This document shows, one piece after another, positions 50,505 through 58,094 of a stretch of DNA of 61,794 bases (the stretch's first letter is position 1; each line of letters opens with the position of its first letter). The stretch lies in contig JADGQR010000121.1 of the NCBI GenBank assembly GCA_017881685.1, positions 1 through 61,794 of the forward strand, in the 5' to 3' direction. The position numbers and the translations under genes were made by a program. Source of the stretch: Gemmatimonadaceae bacterium. GTDB taxonomy: Bacteria > Gemmatimonadota > Gemmatimonadetes > Gemmatimonadales > Gemmatimonadaceae. The notes beneath the pieces are model-generated. The model did not search any database and was not told the origin of the DNA. It saw only the letters and a program-made list of their open reading frames with translations.

Positions 50505-51879
50505 AGCTGCCAACGGTGATTGAAGCGATCGGCAAAGTTCTCCTCCGCGCAGCGGTAACGGGTTTCACAATCGGAGAGATCACTCCCACGACAGACGCAT
50601 TGAAATCGTAATCGTCAACGACTTCCTCGACGGCGACGTCGAGAAGAGTCCCCGGAGCGTGCCCTTCGTCGAGATAGGTGATTCCGTCAACATCGTCGGC
50701 CTGCCACGGAAGGCGACCAACCGCAACGCCGTCGTTTACGCGGTCGACGATCAGCTGAGTACGCGTCCCGATTCGAGACTCGTATTTTTCAGCAGTGATC
50801 GAGCGCTGAAGCTCCGTGAGGCGCTCGAGTCGCTCGCGCTTGACGGGATCGGGAACGTCGTCTTCCATCTCGGCCGCGCGCGTGCCTTCCTGCGGCGAGT
50901 AAGTGAAGGCGCCGACGCGGTCAAATTGCGTTTCCTCGAGGAACTCCATCAGCTCGTCGAAATCACTTTCGGTCTCTCCCGGGAAGCCGACGATGCACGT
51001 CGTGCGGATCGCTACGCCGGGAACAGCTTCACGGAAGCGAGCGACCCGATCGCGGATCGTGCGCTTTCTCTCCGGACGACGCATGCGCGCGAGCACGGCG
51101 TCGGACGCGTGCTGCATCGGCATGTCGAGGTACGGAAGGATGCGACTCTCGCGGGCAACAACCTCGAGGAGACGCGGCGTGATTCCCGTCGAATACAGAT
51201 AGAGCATGCGAATCCACGGCACCGATGTCTCTGCGACGAGGGATTCGAGCAGCTCCGGGAGACGAACACCGTCGCGGATGTCGCGTCCATAATGGGCGAG
51301 ATCCTGAGCGACGAGATTGATCTCCTTCGCGCCCTGAAGCTCGAGAAGCTGTGCTTCACGAATCACTTCATCGCGGGCGAAGGAGCGATGCTTGCCGCGC
51401 ATGAGTGGAATCGCGCAGAATGCGCACCCGTGATCGCAGCCTTCGCTGATCTTGAGATAGCGAACATGCGGAAGGTCGCCGGTGTACATGCGAACTCCCG
51501 GATGCAGCGCGACCGGATCGCCGCCGAGTATCCCCCGATCGCCAAGCTCCTGAGCGAGGCGTCCAGTTTCAGACGCGCCGAGGAAGAGGTCGACTTCGGG
51601 GAGCGCTTCGATAAGCTCTGCCTTGTGACGCTCGACCATGCAGCCAACTCCGATCACGGCCTGACATGATCCGTCCGTCTTGTAGCGCGCGGCTTCTATC
51701 ATCGCGTCGATCGATTCCTTCTTCGCGGCATCGATGAAACCGCATGTGTTGACGATGATCACATCGGCCTGATCGAGCGACGCGGTGTACTCGCCGCCGT
51801 ACTCCGACAGCTCGCCAAGGTAACGCTCGGTATCGACAGTATTCTTGTCGCAGCCGAGGGTGATGAAGCCGACCTTCAC
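50494..51879 (-). CDS. rimO: Ribosomal protein S12 methylthiotransferase
   Basis: Radical-SAM methylthiotransferase modifying an Asp of S12. N-terminal UPF0004 domain with cysteines in FITLGCDKNTVD, NTCGFIDAAKKES and GCMVERH; radical-SAM CxxxCxxC in GCDHGCAFCAIPLMRG; C-terminal TRAM domain (IGTRTQLIVDRVNDGVAVGR). 461 aa is normal. Starts 1 nt after the yajQ stop. Confidence 0.97.
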   Translation of the reverse strand: MKVGFITLGCDKNTVDTERYLGELSEYGGEYTASLDQADVIIVNTCGFIDAAKKESIDAMIEAARYKTDGSCQAVIGVGCMVERHKAELIEALPEVDLFLGASETGRLAQELGDRGILGGDPVALHPGVRMYTGDLPHVRYLKISEGCDHGCAFCAIPLMRGKHRSFARDEVIREAQLLELQGAKEINLVAQDLAHYGRDIRDGVRLPELLESLVAETSVPWIRMLYLYSTGITPRLLEVVARESRILPYLDMPMQHASDAVLARMRRPERKRTIRDRVARFREAVPGVAIRTTCIVGFPGETESDFDELMEFLEETQFDRVGAFTYSPQEGTRAAEMEDDVPDPVKRERLERLTELQRSITAEKYESRIGTRTQLIVDRVNDGVAVGRLPWQADDVDGITYLDEGHAPGTLLDVAVEEVVDDYDFNASVVGVISPIVKPVTAARRRTLPIASITVGSYGR

Positions 51880-51880
51880 T

Positions 51881-52381
51881 CTAGCGGTAGTTGCCGAACT
51901 TGAGCTCGACGCCGAAGTCCCTGCCGCGAAGGAGCGTCATCGCTTCCTGGAGATCGTCTTTCGAGGGGGATGATACGCGAACCTGATCTCCCTGAATCGC
52001 AGCCTGAACCTTCTTGAGCTTTGCATCCTTGATCGCGGCCGCGACTTTCTTCGCGGTATCACCGTCGAGCGCCATCTTGAGCTTGATGAGTCGCGTGACC
52101 TTGTCCCCGCCGGCGGGCTTGATCTCGCCAACGTCGAGATTCTTCACCGGCACGCCGCGCTTGATGAGCTTGGACTGGAGCGCATCGAACAGCGCTTCCA
52201 TCCGGTATTCGCTTTCAGCGGTGAGGTTGAGAGTTCCTTCCGCGCGGCTGAAGTCGATCTCCGCGATCGATCCCTTGAAATCGTATCGCTGCGAGATCTC
52301 CTTCTGGGCCTGATTTACGGCGTTGTCTACTTCCTGGAGGTCGACGCTGGTAGTGACGTCGAATGAGGATTGGGATGCCAT
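51881..52381 (-). CDS. yajQ: YajQ-family nucleotide-binding protein
   Basis: 166-aa UPF0234 protein. Family blocks: SFDVTTSVDLQEVDNAVNQA, YDFKGSIAEIDFSR, and VQAAIQGDQVRVSSPSKDDLQ. Relatives bind cyclic di-GMP or other nucleotides and can act as effectors with transcription factors. Confidence 0.95.
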   Translation of the reverse strand: MASQSSFDVTTSVDLQEVDNAVNQAQKEISQRYDFKGSIAEIDFSRAEGTLNLTAESEYRMEALFDALQSKLIKRGVPVKNLDVGEIKPAGGDKVTRLIKLKMALDGDTAKKVAAAIKDAKLKKVQAAIQGDQVRVSSPSKDDLQEAMTLLRGRDFGVELKFGNYR

Positions 52382-52427
52382 GGTTCCAATCTAGTCGATA
52401 GATCTTTCCCCTCACAAACTGCTCTTT

Positions 52428-52671
52428 GACACAGAGACCACGGAGACCACAGAGCAGGCGGGATCGGTAGGCATTCGGACGGGAAATGCACCTCGATTCC
52501 TCGGATCTATGGATTTGGGGTTAAACGACAGAAGGGCGGCCGGTTGTCGGGAGGCTCTCGACATGGTTTTCCGTAGTGCAACCCCAAAAAGGAAAAGCCT
52601 GGGAAGGAGAGAATCTCTCGTTTCCCAGGCTTCTTTCGTCTTTTCTGTGGTCTCTGTGGTCTCTGTGTCGA
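52428..52671. repeat. Inverted pair of GACACAGAGACCAC repeats around the sigma-factor terminator
   Basis: Left 52428-52454 begins GACACAGAGACCACGGAGAC; the right, 52645-52671, is its near-perfect reverse complement (TGTGGTCTCTGTGGTCTCTG). Each arm has an internal 9-nt period. They enclose about 190 nt holding the terminator at 52595-52632 and no ORF I trust. This covers the 314-nt gap between yajQ and the sigma factor. Confidence 0.75.
52595..52632 (-). terminator. Rho-independent terminator of the sigma-factor gene
   Basis: AAGCCTGGGAA (52595-52605) pairs perfectly with TTCCCAGGCTT (52622-52632); an inner GAGA/TCTC helix extends it. On the minus strand the stem is followed by TTCCTTTTTGG, a usable U-rich tract, about 60 nt past the sigma-factor stop. 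Confidence 0.9.
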
Positions 52672-52695
52672 CTAGCAGTTGGAGAGCAGAATCCT

Positions 52696-53553
52696 CTAGC
52701 CGAGAAATGATTCGAGGGCTCGGCGTCGAGAATTATGCCGGAGCTTCAACAGGGCCTTCTCCTTGATCTGCCGAACTCTCTCGCGAGTGATGCCGAGGAG
52801 TGTTCCGATATCCTCGAGAGTCATCGGATCTTCACCATCGAGCCCAAAGTAGAGACGAAGAATTTTCGACTCCCTCTCTTTCAGTCCCGACAGAGACTCC
52901 TCGATCGCCTCGGTCAGAGCCTTCTCGAAAGTCTGCTCGTCCGGCGTGCGGTTCGTCGTGTCAGGGAGATAGTCGAGAAGCCGATTGTCCTCGCCGGGTG
53001 TCATGGGCGCGTCGAGCGACAGATGCACCTGCGAGATCAGCATCGTCTTCGCGACTTCTTCCTCGGTGATGTCGAGGCCTTCCGCTATCTCGAGATGTGT
53101 CGGCTGGCGGCCGAGCTCCTGAAGCAGAGTGCTCGCGCGCTTGCCGATCCTGTGAAGCGCCCCGGCGCGATTCAACGGAACGCGAACAATCCTCGACTGC
53201 TCGGCCAATGCCTGGAGGATGCTCTGACGGATCCACCACACCGCGTACGAGATGAACTTGATGCCCTTTGTCTCGTCGAATTTGTGGGCCGCGCGAATGA
53301 GTCCGAGGTTTCCCTCGTTGATCAGATCCGAGAGAGATACTCCCTGGTTCTGATATTTCTTCGCGACAGACACGACGAACCGCAGGTTCGAGCGCACGAG
53401 TTTATCGAGCGCTTCCTGGTCGTTCTTGCGGATCCGTTGCGCGAGAGTGACTTCCTCCTCGCGGGTTATCAGCGGATAGATGCTGATATCACGAAGGTAT
53501 TGATCCAGCGAACCTTCGTCGTACTGATTCTTCCGGTTTACCGAGACCGCCAT
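52696..53553 (-). CDS. RNA polymerase sigma-70 family factor, RpoD/RpoS-like without region 1.1
   Basis: 285 aa. Region 1.2 (DQYLRDISIYPLITREEEV), region 2 with DLINEGNLGLIRAAHKFD and FISYAVWWIRQSILQALAEQ, region 3, and region 4 with LRLYFGLDGEDPMTLEDIG and GITRERVRQIKEKALLKLR. It lacks region 1.1 and the non-conserved insert, so it could be the primary factor of a lineage with short sigma factors or a group-2 stress sigma; this cannot be settled here. Strong terminator downstream. Confidence 0.93.
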   Translation of the reverse strand: MAVSVNRKNQYDEGSLDQYLRDISIYPLITREEEVTLAQRIRKNDQEALDKLVRSNLRFVVSVAKKYQNQGVSLSDLINEGNLGLIRAAHKFDETKGIKFISYAVWWIRQSILQALAEQSRIVRVPLNRAGALHRIGKRASTLLQELGRQPTHLEIAEGLDITEEEVAKTMLISQVHLSLDAPMTPGEDNRLLDYLPDTTNRTPDEQTFEKALTEAIEESLSGLKERESKILRLYFGLDGEDPMTLEDIGTLLGITRERVRQIKEKALLKLRHNSRRRALESFLG

Positions 53554-53623
53554 ACCAGATGCTGCTCCTCGCTACGACCACGGTATATGCCTGACCGCCA
53601 CCGATTTGGCGAGCCGGGAACTT

Positions 53624-54415
53624 TCACTGAATCATCTCGCCAAAACGTTTCCACCGAACACGAGTGAGCCAGTCCAGTTTCACGGCGCCGTCAGGATCGT
53701 AACTATAATAGACAACGAGGGGTTGTCCGCGCACAAGTGAGTCGGCAACGAATCCCCAGTATCTCGAGTCGAGCGAGTTGTCCCTGTTGTCGCCAAGAAC
53801 GAAGTAGTTACCCGTTGGGACGACCAGTGGACCCCAGTTGTTTCGCGACGGATGGTAGCCGGGACTGGCTTCCAGCGTTGCCACCGCAATCGGCGATCGC
53901 GGCGGCTCGTTCACCGGATGCTGCGCGCCGAGGAGGTACGCGAGCTGCCAGTTGAATTCGTCGTCGGACACGTCGGAACCGGGCGCGGTATGTGATACGT
54001 AGTCTTCCCGCTGGACTTTTCCGTTCCGCACGAGAGTCCCCTGACGCATCTCCAGAGTATCACCGGGCATCCCGACGATTCGCTTCACAAAATTCTTCGT
54101 GCGATCCACGGGCCACTGGAAGACGATCACGTCACCGCGCTTTGGTGCGCGAATCGCCGGAAGCTTGACCTTCGTAAACGGAACTTCGGCTCCGTATACG
54201 AGCTTGTTCACGAGGAGGAAATCACCGACGAGCAGGGTTCCTTCCATGCTTCCCGTCGGAATCTTGAAGGCTTCTATGAAGAACGACCTCACGACAAAGA
54301 ACAGTGCGAGAGCGATGACGACAGACCGGAACCACTCCCACAAAAATAAGAGTGTTCCGTTCCGACGCCCGTTGGCTTTCTCTAGTGCGGCTGATCGCCG
54401 CTCTTCGTTCACCAT
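53624..54415 (-). CDS. lepB: Signal peptidase I
   Basis: Membrane-bound serine protease removing signal peptides. N-terminal anchor (WEWFRSVVIALALFFVV), catalytic Ser in FKIPTGSMEGTLLVGD, Lys in DRTKNFVKRIVGMPGD, and the GDNRDNSLDSRYWG box. 263 aa. Alone in its position between the aldehyde dehydrogenase and the sigma factor. Confidence 0.96.
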   Translation of the reverse strand: MVNEERRSAALEKANGRRNGTLLFLWEWFRSVVIALALFFVVRSFFIEAFKIPTGSMEGTLLVGDFLLVNKLVYGAEVPFTKVKLPAIRAPKRGDVIVFQWPVDRTKNFVKRIVGMPGDTLEMRQGTLVRNGKVQREDYVSHTAPGSDVSDDEFNWQLAYLLGAQHPVNEPPRSPIAVATLEASPGYHPSRNNWGPLVVPTGNYFVLGDNRDNSLDSRYWGFVADSLVRGQPLVVYYSYDPDGAVKLDWLTRVRWKRFGEMIQ

Positions 54416-54439
54416 CGTCAGCTGCCCTTTCTCCAGTTC

Positions 54440-55939
54440 CTAGTCAGGACTTCCAAGATAATTGTCGATCTGGGCGCGCTGAAGAGTTCCAGAGAAGTCA
54501 GCGTACCCGACCTTCGTCTCGGAGTAGAACTCATACACCTGCCACCCGCCTTCCCTGTGCCCATTGCCCGTCTGCTTTACACCGCCGAAGGGCAAGTGTG
54601 CCTCGGCCCCAATGGTTGGAGCGTTCACGTATGTAATACCGTTGTCGAGCTCATTCAAAGCACGGAAGGCAACGTTCACGTTGGACGTATATATGGAAGA
54701 CGACAGTCCGTACTTCACGTCATTATTGACGGCGAACGCTTCATCCGCGGTCGACACACGAATCACCGACAGAACCGGTCCGAAAATCTCTTCCTGCTCG
54801 AGACGGTTTCCGGCTTCCACACGCGCAAAGATCGTCGGCTCGAAGAAGTCTCCATTGTCGAGACCGTCTCCAGTCGCCCGACGACCGCCGCAGAGAAGAT
54901 CACCGCCTTCGGACTGACCGATGTCGATGTACCTCTCGACTTTGGCCAGGGCTGCCTCATGAATCATGGGGCCGACGTCGGTTCCCGACTTGCGGCCATC
55001 GCCCAGCTTGAGCGCCTTCGCCTTGTCGACGAGCATTCCGAGGAAGTTGTCGTGAATCCCCTTCTGAAGAATGAGCCTGCTCGTCGCTGTGCACCGCTGC
55101 CCGGTCGTTCCGAATGCTCCCCACAACGCACCTTCGAGCGCGAGGTCGAGATCAGCATCGTCCATGACGATCTGCGCGTTCTTTCCACCCATCTCCAGCG
55201 ACAGACGCTTGTGCATCCGTCCGCACGTAGCGCCGACGAGACTTCCTGTCTCCGTCGATCCCGTGAACGAGATGAGGGGAATATCGGGATGCTCGACAAT
55301 CACCGATCCAGCTTCTTCGCCTGTTCCGTGAACGAGCTGGACGACTTCCGGCGGCAGGCCCGCCTCCAGAAGAATCTCCACGAGCAGCGTTCCCGTGTGC
55401 GGGACGTCCTCTGCCGGCTTGAAGATCACCGAGTTTCCGCACACGAGCGCGGGAAACATTTTCCAGGTTGGAATCGCGAGCGGAAAATTGAACGGGCAAA
55501 TCAGCCCTGCAACTCCGATCGGCCGGCGATAGCTCATCGCCCACTTGTTGCGCAGCTCGCTCGGAACCGTGTGTCCGAATAGCCGACGGCCTTCGCTCGC
55601 CGCGTAGTACGCAGTGTCGATTCCTTCCTGCACATCGCCACGGGTTTCGGTGAGAGGCTTGCCCATCTCGCGTGTCATTGCGTCGGCGATCTCTTCCTTG
55701 CGCTGTGTCAGCAAATCGCCGACAACGCGGAGAACATCGCCGCGAGCAGGTGCCGGCGTTGCGCGCCACCTGGCGAATCCGCGCTTCGCGCTCTCGACTG
55801 CGCGATTGACATCCGACGCTCCTGATCGCGGGAAGGTTCCGATCAGATCATTGCGATCGGCGGGATTGCGATTCTCGAAATATTCGCCGGAGTCGGGCGG
55901 AACCCACGCACCGGCAATGAAGTTCTTGAACTGTTTCAT
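54440..55939 (-). CDS. Aldehyde dehydrogenase family protein
   Basis: NAD(P)-dependent aldehyde dehydrogenase of 499 aa. FNFPLAIPTWKMFPALVCGN, LISFTGSTETGSLVG (cofactor), catalytic Glu in LSLEMGGKNAQIV and Cys in GTTGQRCTATSR, EEIFGPVLSVI, and LPFGGVKQTGNGHREGG near the C-terminus. The tail pattern is like the semialdehyde dehydrogenase group (aminoadipate/glutamate semialdehyde, 2,5-dioxovalerate); the substrate is not decidable. Confidence 0.94.
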   Translation of the reverse strand: MKQFKNFIAGAWVPPDSGEYFENRNPADRNDLIGTFPRSGASDVNRAVESAKRGFARWRATPAPARGDVLRVVGDLLTQRKEEIADAMTREMGKPLTETRGDVQEGIDTAYYAASEGRRLFGHTVPSELRNKWAMSYRRPIGVAGLICPFNFPLAIPTWKMFPALVCGNSVIFKPAEDVPHTGTLLVEILLEAGLPPEVVQLVHGTGEEAGSVIVEHPDIPLISFTGSTETGSLVGATCGRMHKRLSLEMGGKNAQIVMDDADLDLALEGALWGAFGTTGQRCTATSRLILQKGIHDNFLGMLVDKAKALKLGDGRKSGTDVGPMIHEAALAKVERYIDIGQSEGGDLLCGGRRATGDGLDNGDFFEPTIFARVEAGNRLEQEEIFGPVLSVIRVSTADEAFAVNNDVKYGLSSSIYTSNVNVAFRALNELDNGITYVNAPTIGAEAHLPFGGVKQTGNGHREGGWQVYEFYSETKVGYADFSGTLQRAQIDNYLGSPD

Positions 55940-55954
55940 GTTCCTTTCAATTCG

Positions 55955-57322
55955 TTATGAGTGTTCGCGCGTCAGCGCGTAACGCTCGATTTTCTTGTAG
56001 AGATTGGACCGCGGCATTTCGACTGCGCGAGCTGTTTCCGAGACATTCCAGTCGAACTCACGCAGCTTGCTTAGAAGGTAAGCACGCTCGGCCGCTTCCT
56101 TGAACTCCTCGAAGGTCTTGAGCGAAGTCAGACCGCCGAGTCCGGCGTCGTCAGCGACGCGTCCGCCTGCGAGACGATCGACATCCTTCGCGGTCAGCTC
56201 CGGCCCTGTCGCAAGAATCAGCATTCGTTCGACTGTATTCCGCAACTCTCGAACGTTGCCCGGCCAGTCGAGCGACATCAAGCGCTCCATTGCCGACGCG
56301 CCCATGCGCCGCGGGATAAATCCCTCTCGCTCGGACAGGATCGACAGAAAATGCTCGACGAGCGCCGGGATGTCGTCGCGGTGCTCACGAAGCGGCGGAA
56401 CGTGAATCGGAATGACGTTCAATCGATAGTAGAGATCCTCGCGGAATCTTCCCGCCGCGATCTCCTGCTCCAGACTCTTGTTGGTCGCGGCAATGACGCG
56501 AACGTCAACCGAGATCGGCTTCTGTCCGCCGATTCGCGTAATCACGTTGTCTTGAAGAACACGCAGCACCTTCGCCTGCGCATTCATGCTCATGTCGCCG
56601 ATCTCGTCGAGAAACAGCGTTCCCTTGTTCGCCTGCTCGAACTTTCCGGCGCGATCCGCGATCGCGCCTGTGAACGATCCCTTCATGTGTCCGAACAGCT
56701 CGCTCTCGATCAGCTCGCCCGGGATCGCTGCGCAGTTTACTTCGACAAACGGTTTGCCCTCGCGCGACGAATGCCGGTGAATCGCGCGAGCGACAAGCTC
56801 CTTGCCGGTGCCGTTCTCACCGGTAATGAGAACACGCGCCGGAGTTGATCCAACCTTCTCGATCTTTTCCTTCAGCGCGCGCATCACCGCCGAATCACCG
56901 ACTATCTCGTAGGGAGAGCCAGTGTAATTCCGCAGCCGCGAATTCTCTTCCCGGAGATTGATGTGGTCGAAGACATTTCGCAGCATCACGAGAATTCGGT
57001 CGGTGTCGAGCGGCTTCTCGAGAATCTCGTAAGCGCCAAGCTGGGTCGCTTCGACCGCAGTGCGAATCGTCGCGTGGCCACTGATCATCACGACCGTAGC
57101 GACGGGATCGATCTCGCGAATCTTCTTCAGCGCCTCCATCCCGTCCATGCCGGCCATCTTCACATCCATGAAGACCAGATTCGGCCGCCACTTCTGATAC
57201 TCGGAGATTCCGTCCGCTGCGTTCGAGGCCGAATGAACCTCATAACCCTCGTACTCGAGAAGCTGACCGAGCGCAGCGCGTATGCCCTGCTCGTCGTCGA
57301 CTACGAGGATGCGTCGGTTCAT
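55955..57322 (-). CDS. Sigma-54-dependent response regulator (NtrC family)
   Basis: 455 aa: receiver (ILVVDDEQGIRAALGQL, phospho-Asp in LVFMDVKMAGMDG, Lys in ILEKPLDTDR), AAA+ domain with GENGTGKELVARAIHRHS, sigma-54-contact loop GSFTGAIADRAGKFEQ (GSFTGA instead of GAFTGA) and TLFLDEIGDMS, then a Fis-type HTH (WNVSETARAVEMPRSNLYKKI). No histidine kinase gene is adjacent. Its ATG overlaps the stop of the unknown anchored-protein gene as ATGA. Confidence 0.96.
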   Translation of the reverse strand: MNRRILVVDDEQGIRAALGQLLEYEGYEVHSASNAADGISEYQKWRPNLVFMDVKMAGMDGMEALKKIREIDPVATVVMISGHATIRTAVEATQLGAYEILEKPLDTDRILVMLRNVFDHINLREENSRLRNYTGSPYEIVGDSAVMRALKEKIEKVGSTPARVLITGENGTGKELVARAIHRHSSREGKPFVEVNCAAIPGELIESELFGHMKGSFTGAIADRAGKFEQANKGTLFLDEIGDMSMNAQAKVLRVLQDNVITRIGGQKPISVDVRVIAATNKSLEQEIAAGRFREDLYYRLNVIPIHVPPLREHRDDIPALVEHFLSILSEREGFIPRRMGASAMERLMSLDWPGNVRELRNTVERMLILATGPELTAKDVDRLAGGRVADDAGLGGLTSLKTFEEFKEAAERAYLLSKLREFDWNVSETARAVEMPRSNLYKKIERYALTREHS

Positions 57323-57993
57323 GGAAGATTCTTGTAGACGATGATGCGGCCGTTGGCGATGCGAATGTCGCCGATGTAGAGAGGCAGCTTCATCGGGAGA
57401 GCATCCGAAGCGAGGCCAGCAGGCATCGTTCCCTTCCGCATGCGCTTGATGAGCTTCGGTATCAGCGGTGAAGGGATCGGGAACGATCCGATGCGCACGT
57501 TCTTCGCTTCGAACTCTCCGACACCGGGACGAAGGACGTGAATAGTCCCGCCGAGCTGCACAGTGTCTCGCGTGCCGAGCATCCCCGCGAGGGGACCAAG
57601 AACCGCAGCTCCGCCGAAATCCTTCAAATCGACATTCGCGCGCACGTTGAGGCGATCGTCTTTCACGGATGCCTGGATGTCCTGCGATGACGTCGGAAGT
57701 TGTTTGGCGACTTCGAGGAAAATGTAGGACGCTGCTTCGCCGGGAGTCAGGTTCGCGAAGACGGGGCCTGTTTTGCTCGAGAGCGCCTCGACCTGCATTT
57801 TCCCGCGCGTGGCTTTATCGCCGGTCAGCGATTCCCACCCTCCGGCGGCGTCTGCGGAGCCGGACGATGTCGAAATGCGGTCACCGGCGTAACGACGATA
57901 TATCTCTTCGAGCCTGCCCCGATTGAACCAGGCAAGAACACCGATGATTAGCAGAAAAACGAGACAGCCAAGCCGGCGAAAGCAGCCAAACAT
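57319..57993 (-). CDS. Membrane-anchored protein of unknown function
   Basis: 224 aa. One N-terminal membrane helix (LGCLVFLLIIGVLAWF), then a periplasmic beta-rich domain with a repeating amphipathic strand pattern (RLNVRANVDLKDFGG, VQLGGTIHVLRPGVGEFEAK, PLYIGDIRIANGRIIVYKNLP) that reminds me of AsmA/LEA-like lipid-associated proteins; a pattern impression only. Coupled to the NtrC-type regulator. Confidence 0.7.
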   Translation of the reverse strand: MFGCFRRLGCLVFLLIIGVLAWFNRGRLEEIYRRYAGDRISTSSGSADAAGGWESLTGDKATRGKMQVEALSSKTGPVFANLTPGEAASYIFLEVAKQLPTSSQDIQASVKDDRLNVRANVDLKDFGGAAVLGPLAGMLGTRDTVQLGGTIHVLRPGVGEFEAKNVRIGSFPIPSPLIPKLIKRMRKGTMPAGLASDALPMKLPLYIGDIRIANGRIIVYKNLP

Positions 57994-58022
57994 ATTTGAT
58001 CCGAGTATCGAGGTTTACGAAC

Positions 58023-58065
58023 GGGGAATATCCCCTATCGTCAGGCCGGTGCAAAGCCCACCGGC
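58023..58065 (-). terminator. Two small hairpins after the TonB receptor gene
   Basis: GGGGA/TCCCC (58024-58035) and GCCGGTG-CAAAGCC-CACCGGC (58045-58065) lie in the 101-nt gap downstream of the receptor gene. Stems are strong but lack a U-tract, so termination here is a guess. Confidence 0.4.
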
Positions 58066-58094
58066 TTGTCATGACGGGCAAACCTCGCGCCGGA

